64,000 bases of DNA from Streptomyces griseofuscus (GCF_014673495.1 NZ_CP051006.1:1550001-1614000), one strand, 5' to 3'; counted from the stretch's first letter, positions 8,517 to 18,129 are shown. Notes: generated by a model from the sequence alone, not told the origin. Made by a program: numbers and translations.

Positions 8517-9342
8517 ACTGCTCCTCCACGGCGCTGGAGACGATCGTGGTGACCGCCTTGAACGTCCGGATGCCCTCGTACATGGTGGCGCTGGTGTACG
8601 CCACCTTCCGCTCGCCGACGCGCGCGACGCCCGGGACCACGGTCGCGGCCATCGCCAGATGCTCGGCGTCGAACTCCACGGCGACGGTGAACGGCCCCGC
8701 CTCCACGGGCGCGTGGCGCACGGCGAGCCGGGCGGCCTCCTTGGCGGCGGCGCGGATGTCGGCGGCGGTGCGGGCCGGGGTGCGGCAGACGGCCGCGTAC
8801 CGGGACACATGGTCCTTGACGGCGACCTTCAGCGCCTCGGGCGCGTAGCCGAGCGCGTCCTCGCAGGCCACGTCGTCGCCGGTGACGAGGACGACGGGGA
8901 CGCCGTACTCGGCGACGACATGCGCGTTGAGCAGGCCCTCGCTGGCGCGTACGTCGTTCAGCCAGACGCCGGTGATCTGGTTGGCGAGGTAGGTGTGGGC
9001 GAGCACGCCCTCCATTCCGGCGCCCGCGTGGTAGCCGATGAAGGCGATCCCGTCGATGTCCCCGTGCTGGACGCCCTCCACCATGGACAGCGCCTTGTGC
9101 CGCCCGGTGAGCATCTCCGTGCGCTCATCGAGCTGTTCGAGCAGCAGATTGCGCATCGTCCAGTGGGCCTCGTTGACGAGCACCTCGTCGGCGCCGCCGT
9201 CGAAGAAGCCCTGCACGGCGGCGTTCACGTCCGAGGTGAACATCCCCCGGCACCGCTCCCACTGCGGTGTCCCCGGCAGCACATCGGCCGGCCAGGTGAC
9301 ACCGGTGGCGCCCTCCATGTCGGCACTGATGAGGATCTTCAT
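8509..9342 (-). CDS. M55 family D-aminopeptidase (DppA-like)
   Basis: A 277-residue protein of the DppA family, zinc-dependent D-aminopeptidases that act on D-Ala-containing peptides. It opens with MKILISADMEGATGVT, which holds the SxDxEG metal motif, and contains GIAFIGYHAGAG and VVLVTGDDVACEDA, both conserved in DppA. In Bacillus DppA assembles as a decamer; here assembly is inferred from the family. It is the first gene of a four-gene peptidase run (M55, M20, S9, S66) with overlapping junctions, which suggests salvage of D-amino-acid-containing or murein peptides. A -10 box TAACGT lies 8 bases before the ATG. Confidence 0.9.
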   Translation of the reverse strand: MKILISADMEGATGVTWPADVLPGTPQWERCRGMFTSDVNAAVQGFFDGGADEVLVNEAHWTMRNLLLEQLDERTEMLTGRHKALSMVEGVQHGDIDGIAFIGYHAGAGMEGVLAHTYLANQITGVWLNDVRASEGLLNAHVVAEYGVPVVLVTGDDVACEDALGYAPEALKVAVKDHVSRYAAVCRTPARTAADIRAAAKEAARLAVRHAPVEAGPFTVAVEFDAEHLAMAATVVPGVARVGERKVAYTSATMYEGIRTFKAVTTIVSSAVEEQYG

Positions 9343-9350
9343 GGAGCGTC

Positions 9351-9356
9351 ACGTTA
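9351..9356 (-). promoter_or_regulatory. -10 box TAACGT for the peptidase operon
   Basis: TAACGT on the minus strand is 8 nt before the M55 ATG and no ribosome site intervenes. It is the only promoter-like element seen before this four-gene run. Confidence 0.45.
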
Positions 9357-9416
9357 CGCGCTGCGGGGTCACCGGACCAGGAGAGCGGCCGAGACGCCGT
9401 GGCGGCGTCCCTCTAT

Positions 9417-9435
9417 CTTTTGCATAATACAAAAG
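9417..9435. promoter_or_regulatory. AT-rich palindromic operator over the ClC promoter
   Basis: CTTTTGCATAATACAAAAG is a near-perfect inverted repeat (arms CTTTTG/CAAAAG) and is strikingly AT-rich for this genome. It contains a -10-like CATAAT at 9423-9428, 23 nt before the ClC ATG. Size and composition fit MarR-family operators, and a MarR gene lies at the other end of the ClC gene. Binding by that regulator is an inference. Confidence 0.5.
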
Positions 9436-9451
9436 TGAGGGAGGAGAATCA

Positions 9452-11269
9452 ATGAGTGCCATACCGGCGACCGAGGACGAGAAGCGCGGGAGCGGCGCGG
9501 CGGCGAGGGGCCGGGGGCCCGCGCCGGGAGGGAGCCGCCCGGCGAGACCGGTGGGACCGGTGGGGCCGCCGCGGGGGGCCTGGACCGTCCTGGTCCTGGC
9601 GGTCGTCGTGGGCGCCGGGGCGGGCGTGGGCTCGATCGTCTTCCGCTGGTGCATCCGGACGTTCACCCTGCTGCTGTCCGGCCACTCCGACTACGCCGCC
9701 TCGCCCGGCGCCGCGAACCCTCATGTGCCCTGGCTCGGACCGTACTTCGTGCTCCTCGCCCCGGTCGTCGGCGGTCTGCTCCACGGCCCGCTGGTCAACC
9801 GGTTCGCCAAGGAGGCGCGCGGCCACGGGGTACCCGAGGTGATGCTCGCCGTCGCCCAGCGCGGCGGCCGGATCAGCCCCAAGGTCGCCGTGGTCAAGAC
9901 CCTGGCTTCGGCGCTGACCATCGGCTCGGGCGGTTCGGTGGGCCGCGAGGGCCCCATCGTGCAGATCGGCTCGGCGCTCGGTTCCACCCTCGGGCGGCTG
10001 ACCGGGGCGGCCGAGGGCCGGATGAGGCTCCTGGTGGCCTGTGGCGCGGCGGGCGGCATCGCGGCCACCTTCAACGCGCCCCTGGCCGGTGTCTTCTTCG
10101 CCATGGAGCTGATCCTGGGCGCCTTCTCCGCCGAGGCGTTCGGCGCGACCGTGCTGGCCAGCGTCACCGCGAGCGTGATCGGCCGCGCCGCGTTCGGCGA
10201 CAACGCCTTTCTGAACCTGCCCGGCTTCCACGTCGGCCATCTCTCCCAGTACGGCCTGTTCGCCCTGCTCGGCGTCGTCGCGGCCGTCGTCGGCGTGGGC
10301 TTCGCGCGCTTCCTCTACGTGATCGAGGACGTCTGCGACCGGCTGTGGCGGGGCCCGGAGTGGCTGCGCCCGGCGATCGGCGGGCCGGCGCTCGGCCTGG
10401 TCCTCCTGGCCCTGCCCCAGATGTACGGCGTCGGCTACCCGGTCCTGCAACGGGCGACCGAGGGCGGCTACGCGGCCGGCTTCCTGCTTCTGCTGCTGGC
10501 CGGGAAGATGCTGGCGACCAGTCTCACCATCGGCATCGGCGGCTCCGGCGGCGTCTTCGCGCCCAGCCTGTTCATCGGGGCGATGCTCGGCTCGGCGTAC
10601 GGCATCGGGGTCCACCACCTGCTGCCCGGCTCGGCCGGCGCCGTGGGGGCGTACGCGCTCGTCGGCATGGGCGCGGTGTTCGCCGGCGCGGCCCGGGCGC
10701 CGATCACCGCCGTGGTCATCCTCTTCGAGCTGACCGGCGAGTACTCGATCATCCTGCCCCTGATGCTGGCCGTCGTACTGGCCACCGCCGTCAGCCGGCT
10801 GCTGTCCCGGGACACCGTCTACACCCTCAAGCTGCGCCGCCGCGGCATCGACCTCGAAGGCCCCGTGCCGGGCGCGCCGCTCGGCGCCCAGCATGTCGGC
10901 ACCGTCATGGAGCCGCTGCCCGCTCCCCTGCCCGCAGCCACGCCGCTGGCCGACGCCGCCGGTCTGCTCGGCCGGTCGGGCCACGGCGCGCTGCCGGTGA
11001 TCGACGGCGCCGGGGCGTACGTCGGCGTGGTCACCGCGCGGGCGGTGGCCGAGGCCCTGGCGGAACAGCCGGACGCGGCACCGGCGACCGTGGGGCGGCT
11101 CGCCGAGCCGCCCGCCGCGGTGACCGCCGACCAGCCGCTCGCCCAGGCCCTGCACACGCTGCTGGCGGCCGCCGGGGGCGGGGTGCCCGTCCTCGACGCC
11201 GAGCGGGGCAGGCCGGTGGGCTGGCTCAGCCACCAGGGGGCGCTGCGGGCGGTGCATACGACGGCCTGA
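9452..11269 (+). CDS. ClC-type chloride channel/antiporter with CBS domains
   Basis: A 605-residue integral membrane protein. Residues about 45-455 are the ClC core with the signature motifs GSGGSVGREGP (selectivity loop; the Glu is the gating glutamate of ClC exchangers) and GIGGSGGVFAPSLFIGAMLG. Residues about 480-600 contain two CBS motifs that usually sense nucleotides. The gating Glu favours Cl-/H+ exchange or a gated channel; the second proton glutamate cannot be placed with confidence. The ATG is preceded by GGGAGGAG. An AT-rich palindrome overlies its promoter and a convergent MarR gene follows, so control by that regulator is plausible. Confidence 0.92.
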   Translation: MSAIPATEDEKRGSGAAARGRGPAPGGSRPARPVGPVGPPRGAWTVLVLAVVVGAGAGVGSIVFRWCIRTFTLLLSGHSDYAASPGAANPHVPWLGPYFVLLAPVVGGLLHGPLVNRFAKEARGHGVPEVMLAVAQRGGRISPKVAVVKTLASALTIGSGGSVGREGPIVQIGSALGSTLGRLTGAAEGRMRLLVACGAAGGIAATFNAPLAGVFFAMELILGAFSAEAFGATVLASVTASVIGRAAFGDNAFLNLPGFHVGHLSQYGLFALLGVVAAVVGVGFARFLYVIEDVCDRLWRGPEWLRPAIGGPALGLVLLALPQMYGVGYPVLQRATEGGYAAGFLLLLLAGKMLATSLTIGIGGSGGVFAPSLFIGAMLGSAYGIGVHHLLPGSAGAVGAYALVGMGAVFAGAARAPITAVVILFELTGEYSIILPLMLAVVLATAVSRLLSRDTVYTLKLRRRGIDLEGPVPGAPLGAQHVGTVMEPLPAPLPAATPLADAAGLLGRSGHGALPVIDGAGAYVGVVTARAVAEALAEQPDAAPATVGRLAEPPAAVTADQPLAQALHTLLAAAGGGVPVLDAERGRPVGWLSHQGALRAVHTTA

Positions 11270-11271
11270 CC

Positions 11272-11311
11272 GACCCCGGCTTCTTTGCACCATGCAAGGG
11301 AGGCGGGGGTC
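11272..11311. terminator. Bidirectional hairpin terminator between ClC and MarR genes
   Basis: An imperfect stem of about 18 bp runs from GACCCC at the left to GGGGTC at the right with TTGCA-CCA-TGCAA at the apex; several G:T pairs fill the middle. It starts just after the ClC stop and touches the MarR stop, so it can end both convergent transcripts. Confidence 0.6.
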
Positions 11312-11846
11312 AGATCTCGTGGGCCGTCGATCCGTCCACGATCCAGCCCAGCGGATGCGGTTCGGGGTCGTCCGCCCCTGGGGCCGGTGGCTCCCCGCCC
11401 GCCTCGTTGAAGGCGTTGAGGGCCTCGACGAGGGCCAGCCGCTCGGTCGGGCGGAGTCGTTCCACGATGGCGGCGATCTCGGCGCGGCGCCCGGCGGTCA
11501 CGTCCGCCACGATGCGCCGGCCCTCCTCGGTCGGCCGCAGCAGGGTCTCGCGCCGGTTGTCCGGGTTGGGCTGCCGGTCCGCGAGCCCGGCGGCGATGAG
11601 CCGGTCGACCATGCGCATCGCGGTCGAGGGCGCCACCTGGAGGAGTTCGGCGAGCGCCACCAGCTTGGTCGTCCCCCGGGTCGCCAGCACCACGAGCATG
11701 CGGAACTGGGCGAGGGTCACCCGCTCCTCCACGGCCGCCAGGGAACGGGCGGAGACGGCCACCAGCAGACGGGAAGCCGTCAGCACGGCCCTGGTGACCG
11801 CGTCGACATCGTCCAGGGCGCCCGTGGGGGTCTTTCGTTCCGGCAT
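11310..11846 (-). CDS. MarR family transcriptional regulator
   Basis: A 178-residue winged-helix protein. The recognition region VALAELLQVAPSTAMRMVDRLIAAGLADRQPNPDNRRETLLRPTEEGR is the classic MarR HTH plus wing, including the conserved DxRxxxLxxTxxG-like wing (DNRRETLLRPTEEG). Dimerisation helices flank it. No cysteine pair typical of OhrR redox sensors is visible. It is convergent with the ClC gene across a shared terminator. The AT-rich palindrome before ClC is the best candidate target. An AAAGGA ribosome site lies 3 bases before the ATG. Confidence 0.88.
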   Translation of the reverse strand: MPERKTPTGALDDVDAVTRAVLTASRLLVAVSARSLAAVEERVTLAQFRMLVVLATRGTTKLVALAELLQVAPSTAMRMVDRLIAAGLADRQPNPDNRRETLLRPTEEGRRIVADVTAGRRAEIAAIVERLRPTERLALVEALNAFNEAGGEPPAPGADDPEPHPLGWIVDGSTAHEI

Positions 11847-11953
11847 GGGTCCTTTCTACCGCGCCCGGCCCGGCACGCTCGCACGAGCACCCCGCCGAGG
11901 CCGGCGCGGGACGGCCCCGGACGACCGGCCCGCACAGCGCGCCGCGCGTCCGG

Positions 11954-12673
11954 CTACCGGCCCGCGAGCACGAACCAGCGGGCCGGCAGGTCGATGCGGG
12001 TGCCGTCGGTGAGGTGTTCGGTCTGCGGGAGGACGGTGTCGCCCTCGGCGAGGACGGTCAGCCCTGCCTCGCCGAGCAGGCGCGGGATCTCGCCCTCGTC
12101 GGCGTCGGCGGGCTTGAGATGGTGGTGGAAGACGCGCTGCAACTTCGGCGGCGGGCCGGACGGCTCGGCGGCGGCGCGCCCCAGGACATCGCGGGAGGCG
12201 GGGGTGAGCTCCACGACGAAGGCGCGGCCCGCGCTGCCGATCAGCGTGGCGACGGCGGCGGCGACCGCGGGGCGCGCGGCGGGCTCGCTCTGGTGGATGA
12301 CGGCCCGCATATAGACGTTGCAGTCGCCGAGCCGGTCGTGCAGGGCCTTCACTGCGTCGCTGTCGGTCAGATCCAGCTGTTCGAACTCCACGGGCGCGTC
12401 CCCGGCGGCGCGCCGGGCGTGTTCGACGGCCGCGTGCGAGAGGTCGACGCCGACGGCGCGGGCGAAGCGGGTGGCCAGATAGCGGGTCTGGGTGCCGTTG
12501 CCGCAGCCGAGGTCGACTATGGGGCGGGCCGGGTCCGCGTGCGGCAGGAGCAGCGCGGAGTGCGGCTCCGCGGTCAGTGAGGGGTCCGAGTCCCAGATCG
12601 CCTCGCCCGGAGCGTCGGAGGTCTCGCTCCAGTAACTCTCCCAGTTGCCACGGTAGTTGTCCGAAACGTTCAT
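11954..12673 (-). CDS. Class I SAM-dependent methyltransferase
   Basis: A 239-residue Rossmann-fold methyltransferase. Motif I is IVDLGCGNGTQTRYLA, followed by VGVDLS (motif II acidic residue) and FEQLDLTD (motif III). The front half resembles small-molecule or lipid methyltransferases; the substrate is not evident. The ATG at 12673 (MNVSDNYRGN) is preferred because the GGGAGAG just upstream is a better ribosome site than anything before the alternative ATG at 12685. It stands between a MarR gene and the SpoIIE-type phosphatase on the same strand, with gaps of about 100 bases, so it is probably transcribed alone. Confidence 0.85.
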   Translation of the reverse strand: MNVSDNYRGNWESYWSETSDAPGEAIWDSDPSLTAEPHSALLLPHADPARPIVDLGCGNGTQTRYLATRFARAVGVDLSHAAVEHARRAAGDAPVEFEQLDLTDSDAVKALHDRLGDCNVYMRAVIHQSEPAARPAVAAAVATLIGSAGRAFVVELTPASRDVLGRAAAEPSGPPPKLQRVFHHHLKPADADEGEIPRLLGEAGLTVLAEGDTVLPQTEHLTDGTRIDLPARWFVLAGR

Positions 12674-12778
12674 GCGCTCTCCCACGATCGGTTGCCGTGA
12701 TCGGGATATCGCGCGGACCGGGTCGCGGGCAAGGGCCGGGAGCCACCTTCACCGGACGTACCGACGGCTCTCGCCGGT

Positions 12779-15334
12779 TCAGTGGGTTCCCGTGACCGAC
12801 TGTTCGAACCAGACCGTCTTACGGTGCCCGGTGGCGCTCGCGCCCCATTCGCGGGCGAGCCTGCTGACCACGCGCAGTCCGCGCCCGTACTCGTCACGGG
12901 GACCGGCGGCTATCATCGCGGGCAGGGTGGGCTCGTCGTCGGTGACCTCGAACAGCAGCGCGTCGGTGCGCACCACCCGCAGCCCGATCCGGTCGCCCTC
13001 GGCATGCCGTACGGCGTTGGTGACCACCTCGCTCACCAGCAGTTCCGCGGTCTCCACCGGCTCCGGCAGCCCCCAGGCGAGAAGTTGCTCACGGACCAGG
13101 CGGCGGGCCCGGCCCACCTCGCGGGCATCGTTGTCGAGCCGCCAGTCGGCGACGTGTTCGGCGGGGATGCCGTTGAGCCGGGCCATGAGCAGGGCGACGT
13201 CGTCCTTGCGGCCGCCCCGGGTGTTGAGGGCGCGGATGATGGTGTCGCAGGCGTCGTCCATGGAGGCGGCGGGATGCGCGGCGGACTCGCAGAGCGCGGC
13301 GAGGCCCTCGCCGATGTCCGAGCCGCGCACCTCGACCAGTCCGTCGGTGCACAGCACCAGCCGGTCCCCGGGCGCGACCCTGATCCGGACCGCCTCGAAG
13401 GGGACGCCGCCGACACCGATGGGCGCCCCGGTCGGCAGGTCGAGCAGCTCGCTGCTGCCGTCCTCGGCGCGCACCAGCACCGGCGGGATGTGTCCGGCGT
13501 TGGCGAGGGTGACCTCGCCGCGGATCGGGTCGTAGACCGCGTACAGACAGGTGGCGAGGTAGTTGTCGCCGAGCCGGCGTGCCAGGTCGTCCAGATTGCG
13601 CAGGAGTTGGGCGGGCGGGGTCTCCATCGTGGCCATGGTCTGTACGGCGGTGCGCAACTGGCCCATCATCGCGGCCGAGTTGAGGCCGTGGCCCATGACG
13701 TCGCCGACCACGAGGGCGGTACGGGAGCCGGACAGTTTGATGGTGTCGAACCAGTCGCCGCCGATCCGCCCGAGCAGGGTGCCCGGGAGGTAGCGGGTGG
13801 CCACGTCGCAGCCGGCCATCCGCGGGGTGACCTGCGGGAGCATGCTGTCCTGGAGGGTGTCGGCGACGTTCTCCTGGTATGTGTACATGCGCGCGTTGTC
13901 GAGCACGAGGCCGGCGCGGGCGGCGAGTTCGGCGCCGGTGGTGCGGTCCATGTCGTCGAACTCGGGCCGGTCGGGGCGGCGCATCAGCACCATGAAGCCG
14001 AGGACGACATTGCGCGCCTTGAGCGGCACGATCAGCAGCGAGCGGCCGCCGATCAGCGGCCTGAGGTCGCGCTTCTCGAACTGCCCGGAGATCCGCTCGG
14101 ACAACTCGTCGGTGACCTTCGGGACGAGCACCGGCTCGCCGGTGCTCATGCACTGGTAGAACGGGGTGTGCTCGGGGAAGGCGAAGGCCTCGCCGACCGG
14201 CACGGTGTCGTCCCAGCGGCCCGGTTCGTCATTGTGCTCGACCCACACGCGGAACATGACGGTGCTGGCGTCCGGCGGGCCGTCCGGGAAGCCCTCGCCC
14301 GCGAGGACGGCCGCGCGCAGATGGGTGCCGGCGAAGTCGGCGAAACGGGGCACGGCGGCGCTGGTGACCTCGCGGATGGTCTCACCGAGGTCGAGGGAGG
14401 AGCCGATGCCGGAGCTGACCTCGTTGAGGAATTCGAGGCGTTCACGGACGGCGGCGTACTCCAGGTCCCGTTCGGCACCCAGGGGTACGGTGCGCACGAC
14501 GGGGGTGCGCTGACGCGGTACGACGTCCTCGGCGGCCTTGGCGAAGGCGCGGCCGAGACGGCGGGGCACGCCCCAGTACGGGGTCACCGGGACCCGTTCG
14601 AACTGGCTGAACTCCAGGACGGGATACCCGAGTTCGAGGACCTGGGAGACGATGCGGCCGCTGAGTCCCGGGCCCATGTTGGGCAGGATCTCCGGCAGCC
14701 GCCGTTCCAGTTCGTCGAAGGCGGGCAGCTCGGTGTGGCGGGCGAAGCCGGGCGCGATGCGTTCGGCGGTCTCGTCGTCGTGGCCGCGCTCCTCGCGCAG
14801 CCGGACGGCGTCGGCGGCGAGCACCAGCAGCCGCGCGGGTCCGGGGCCGACCAACGGGTAGGCCCACCACAGCACATCGAGACGCTCGGTGTCGGGCGCC
14901 GAGTCGCCTTCCGGGAGCGGCCCGTCGTCCGACTCAAGCCGCCGGGGTGTGGAGAGGCGGGCGCGGCCGGCCGTGGCGAAGGAGGTCTGTCCGCCGAGGG
15001 AAGCCTCCAGATCGGGGCCCGGGCCCAGGTCGTCGTCACCCGAACCGCCGTACCCCGCGGCGCCGTTCGGCTCCCCGTCGTACGCCTCGTAGGCGTCCGG
15101 CATGGGCTCGCCCCTGAGTTGGTCGGGGAGGGCGCCGGAGACCGGCAGCAGATCGCCCGCGGGGCGTCCGACGGCTTCCTCGCGGGTCACGCCGAACAAC
15201 CGCCGTGCCCCGCTGCTCCAGTGGGACACCAGGCCGCCGCGGTCCACGACGATCACGGCAAGCGGAATCCGGCCCGCGTCGGTGTCGGCGGCGCCGCGCC
15301 CGGGAGTCGCGTCCCGCTCGCTGCCACGCTCCAT
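12779..15334 (-). CDS. PAS-GAF-SpoIIE phosphatase with HATPase domain
   Basis: An 851-residue signalling protein. An N-terminal PAS domain (about residues 22-75, VIVVDRGGLVSHWSSGARRLFGVTREEAVG) is followed by a variable acidic linker, a second PAS-like segment, a GAF domain (about 310-475), a PPM/SpoIIE phosphatase domain (about 500-700, with GGDWFDTI, VVGDVMGHG and LCTDGLVEVRG carrying the metal-binding Asp residues) and a C-terminal anti-sigma-factor-like HATPase domain (about 725-845, SEVVTNAVRHAEGDRIGLRV and DEYGRGLRVVSRLA). Such proteins dephosphorylate anti-anti-sigma factors and may also phosphorylate them; streptomycetes have dozens. No partner gene is adjacent. Inputs to PAS and GAF are unknown. 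Confidence 0.92.
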   Translation of the reverse strand: MERGSERDATPGRGAADTDAGRIPLAVIVVDRGGLVSHWSSGARRLFGVTREEAVGRPAGDLLPVSGALPDQLRGEPMPDAYEAYDGEPNGAAGYGGSGDDDLGPGPDLEASLGGQTSFATAGRARLSTPRRLESDDGPLPEGDSAPDTERLDVLWWAYPLVGPGPARLLVLAADAVRLREERGHDDETAERIAPGFARHTELPAFDELERRLPEILPNMGPGLSGRIVSQVLELGYPVLEFSQFERVPVTPYWGVPRRLGRAFAKAAEDVVPRQRTPVVRTVPLGAERDLEYAAVRERLEFLNEVSSGIGSSLDLGETIREVTSAAVPRFADFAGTHLRAAVLAGEGFPDGPPDASTVMFRVWVEHNDEPGRWDDTVPVGEAFAFPEHTPFYQCMSTGEPVLVPKVTDELSERISGQFEKRDLRPLIGGRSLLIVPLKARNVVLGFMVLMRRPDRPEFDDMDRTTGAELAARAGLVLDNARMYTYQENVADTLQDSMLPQVTPRMAGCDVATRYLPGTLLGRIGGDWFDTIKLSGSRTALVVGDVMGHGLNSAAMMGQLRTAVQTMATMETPPAQLLRNLDDLARRLGDNYLATCLYAVYDPIRGEVTLANAGHIPPVLVRAEDGSSELLDLPTGAPIGVGGVPFEAVRIRVAPGDRLVLCTDGLVEVRGSDIGEGLAALCESAAHPAASMDDACDTIIRALNTRGGRKDDVALLMARLNGIPAEHVADWRLDNDAREVGRARRLVREQLLAWGLPEPVETAELLVSEVVTNAVRHAEGDRIGLRVVRTDALLFEVTDDEPTLPAMIAAGPRDEYGRGLRVVSRLAREWGASATGHRKTVWFEQSVTGTH

Positions 15335-15487
15335 GGCCCAGGCCCCTTCTCCCCACGGCTGTTCGCAAACGATCTGTGCCGCTGGCCACTACGGTACGGG
15401 GGCGGCCGGTGGCGATGTGTGGCAATCCGGGAATTGGTTTCACATGATCGCACCGGCCCGCGGCCCGGCACCCGGGCGGGCGCCGGG

Positions 15488-17944
15488 TCAGTCCTCGTGC
15501 CCCAGCTGGAGGTCCCGTTCCGTCCGGCCCCCGCCCGCGACCTGGAGAACCGTGGCGACCGGCGGGTAACCCGCGGCGATGACCGTGTACTCGCCGGAGG
15601 ACAGATCCACGAACCGGAAGGCTCCGTCCGCTCCGGTGGTGAGGGTGTCCACGACATTGCCCGCGGCATCGAGAAGAGTGACCCGGGCGTCCTCCACGAC
15701 CCGTCCCCCGCTCGCCCGTACGACGCCCCGCAGCACGGCGCCGCCCGCGAGTTCGACGTCCTGCCGGGTCTCCCGGGACGCCTGCACGCTGACCGGCAGG
15801 GCGGCCGGACGGAAGGCGGGCGCGCTGGCGGCGAGGGTGTACTCACCCGCGACCAGCTCGGTGATGACGTAGCCGCCCTCGCGGCCGCTGCGGGTGGTGG
15901 CGACGACCTCGCCGTGCACATTGGTGAGCGTGACGGTGGCGTCCCGCACGGGGCTGCCGTCGGCGGTGAGCACGCTGCCCGCGAGGCGTCCGGCGCCGCC
16001 GAGGACGACATCGAGCTCCACGGGCCGCTCGCCGACGGTGACGGAGACGGCCTGCGGCTGATGCCCTCCGGCGGCGGCGATCAGGACGTACGACCCGGAG
16101 CCGGGGGTGCTCAGCGCGTACCGCCCGTCGTCGCCGCTCGCGCCCCGGCCGATCTGCCGGCCGGTGACGTCGATGAGGGTGAGCGCGGCGCGGGGCACCA
16201 CGGTGCCGTCGGGGTGCTGCACGGTGCCGCACACCGGGATCCCGGCGGCGTACGAACGCGGGTGCGGGAGGGAGGTGTGCGCGCTGTCGGGGTCGGATTC
16301 GGTGGCGTGGTGGGACACCAGGGGTTTCTCCTTGAGGAAGAAGGCGATGAGGAGGCCGAGGACGAGCACCGGGACCAGGTACAGGAAGATCCGGGGCATG
16401 GCGTCGGCGTACGCGCGGACGTAGGCGTCGCGCAGGGCCTGGGGCAGGGCGTGGACCAGCTGCGGGGTGAGCGACTCGGGGTCGGGCAGCCGGGCACCGG
16501 CGCGCGGGGGGAGTTCCCGGCGCAGGGCGTGGGCGAGCCGGTTCGCGAAGAGGGTGCCGAAGACGGCGGCGCCGACGCTGCCGCCGATCTGCCGGAAGTA
16601 GTTGTTGGCGCTGGTGGCGGTGCCGAGGTCGGCGGGGCGCGCCGAGTTCTGCACGGCGAGGACGAGGACGGGCATCACCAGGCCGATACCCGCGCCGAGC
16701 ACGGCCATCCAGATGCTGTACTGGAGCCGGGAGGTGTCGGCGTCGAGGCGGGACAGCAGCCACATGCCGGCGACCGAGACGGCGCCGCCGAGCACGGGAT
16801 AGATCTTGTAGCGCCCGGTGTGGCTGATGAGCTGGCCGGAGAGCAGGGAGGCCACCACGATGCCGGCCGTCATGGGCAGCATCAGCAGCCCGGAGCCGGT
16901 GGCGCTGGCCCCGTCGACCATCTGGAAGAAGGTCGGCAGATAGCTGGCCGCGCCGAACAGGGCGACACCGATGACGAGGCCGACCAGAGCGGTGACGTTG
17001 AAGACGGAGTCGCGGAACAGCCGCAGCGGGATGAGGGGTTCGGCGGCGAAGCGCTCGGCGACCAGGAAGAGCACGGTGGCGGCGAGCGCGCCCGCGCCGA
17101 GGCCGAGGATCTGCCGGGACCCCCACGCGTACTCGGTGCCGCCCCAACTGGTCAGCAGCACCAGGCACGTCGACGCGGCGGCCAGCAGCAGGGAGCCCAA
17201 CACGTCCAGGCGACCGCGCACTTCGGGCCTGGGCAGCTTGAGGACGGTGGCGACCAAGGCGAACGTGACCAGTCCGAAGGGGACGTTGACGTAGAAGCAC
17301 CAGCGCCAGGAGAGATGGTCGGTGAAGTAGCCGCCGAGCAGGGGGCCGGCGACGGAGGCGACGCCGAAGGCCGCGCCGATCAGGCCCATGTAGCGGCCGC
17401 GCTGGCGGGGCGGCACGATGTCGGCGATGATCGCCTGCACACCGATCATGAGCCCGCCCGCGCCGACGCCCTGGAGCGCGCGGTAGCCGATCAACTGGTC
17501 CATGCTGCCCGCCCGTCCGGCGAGCGCGGAGCCGAGGACGAAGACCGCGATGGCGAACAGGAAGACGCCCTTGCGGCCGAAGAGGTCGCCGAGCTTTCCG
17601 TACAGCGGCAGGCCCACGGTGGAGGTCAGCAGATAGGCGGTGATCGCCCAGGACATCCGGTCCAGGCCGTGGAGTTCGCCGACCACCTTGGGCAGGGCGG
17701 TGGCGACGATCATCTGGTCGAGGGCGGCCAGCAGCATCGCCAGCATCAGCCCGAGGAAGACCAGCCGCACCCGGCGCGGGCTCAGCCCGGCGGCGGGGCC
17801 GGGCGCCGGAGCCCCGGGGCCGCCCGCCGTGCTGTGCTCCGCGCCGTCCGCCGGGGGCTTTGCCGGGGCGCCCTCGGCGGGTGCCTTCCGGGCCGTGGGC
17901 AGCAGCACGAGCGTGTCGTGATCCACCAGAGTCGTCCCGCCCAC
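15488..17944 (-). CDS. DHA2-type MFS exporter fused to three carboxypeptidase-regulatory-like repeats
   Basis: An 818-residue protein. Residues about 55-560 are a 14-helix EmrB/QacA-type drug:H+ antiporter with the family motifs [17 protein letters not shown] and [15 protein letters not shown] (motif A) and [25 protein letters not shown] (motif C). After the last helix come three tandem beta-sandwich repeats of about 80 residues each: about 570-650 ([16 protein letters not shown]), 655-735 ([16 protein letters not shown]) and 740-815 ([16 protein letters not shown]), each ending in a GxYxL/GEYTV motif typical of CarboxypepD_reg domains. GTG start at 17944 with GAGGGGAG upstream. The substrate is unknown; the repeats may bind carbohydrate or peptide. 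Confidence 0.9.
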   Translation of the reverse strand: MGGTTLVDHDTLVLLPTARKAPAEGAPAKPPADGAEHSTAGGPGAPAPGPAAGLSPRRVRLVFLGLMLAMLLAALDQMIVATALPKVVGELHGLDRMSWAITAYLLTSTVGLPLYGKLGDLFGRKGVFLFAIAVFVLGSALAGRAGSMDQLIGYRALQGVGAGGLMIGVQAIIADIVPPRQRGRYMGLIGAAFGVASVAGPLLGGYFTDHLSWRWCFYVNVPFGLVTFALVATVLKLPRPEVRGRLDVLGSLLLAAASTCLVLLTSWGGTEYAWGSRQILGLGAGALAATVLFLVAERFAAEPLIPLRLFRDSVFNVTALVGLVIGVALFGAASYLPTFFQMVDGASATGSGLLMLPMTAGIVVASLLSGQLISHTGRYKIYPVLGGAVSVAGMWLLSRLDADTSRLQYSIWMAVLGAGIGLVMPVLVLAVQNSARPADLGTATSANNYFRQIGGSVGAAVFGTLFANRLAHALRRELPPRAGARLPDPESLTPQLVHALPQALRDAYVRAYADAMPRIFLYLVPVLVLGLLIAFFLKEKPLVSHHATESDPDSAHTSLPHPRSYAAGIPVCGTVQHPDGTVVPRAALTLIDVTGRQIGRGASGDDGRYALSTPGSGSYVLIAAAGGHQPQAVSVTVGERPVELDVVLGGAGRLAGSVLTADGSPVRDATVTLTNVHGEVVATTRSGREGGYVITELVAGEYTLAASAPAFRPAALPVSVQASRETRQDVELAGGAVLRGVVRASGGRVVEDARVTLLDAAGNVVDTLTTGADGAFRFVDLSSGEYTVIAAGYPPVATVLQVAGGGRTERDLQLGHED

Positions 17945-18071
17945 GTGCCGCTCCCCTCGTCGCCGTCAACGCGGCTGCCGTACCCGTGCAATTTCTCGCG
18001 CGAGGCGACAACTACGAACAACAGCGGTGGGTTACGGGGCGGTTCCCGGTGGACGGGACTTCCACTCGAAC

Positions 18072-18115
18072 CGGTGAAGGGGCGACCCCTGAGAGGGCCC
18101 AACGCCCCTTCACCG
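18072..18115 (-). terminator. Hairpin terminator after the SRPBCC gene
   Basis: A perfect 13-bp stem (CGGTGAAGGGGCG with CGCCCCTTCACCG) and 18-nt loop lie 15-58 bases beyond the SRPBCC stop codon on the minus strand. Confidence 0.65.
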
Positions 18116-18129
18116 CGCGGAGGTTGGGA

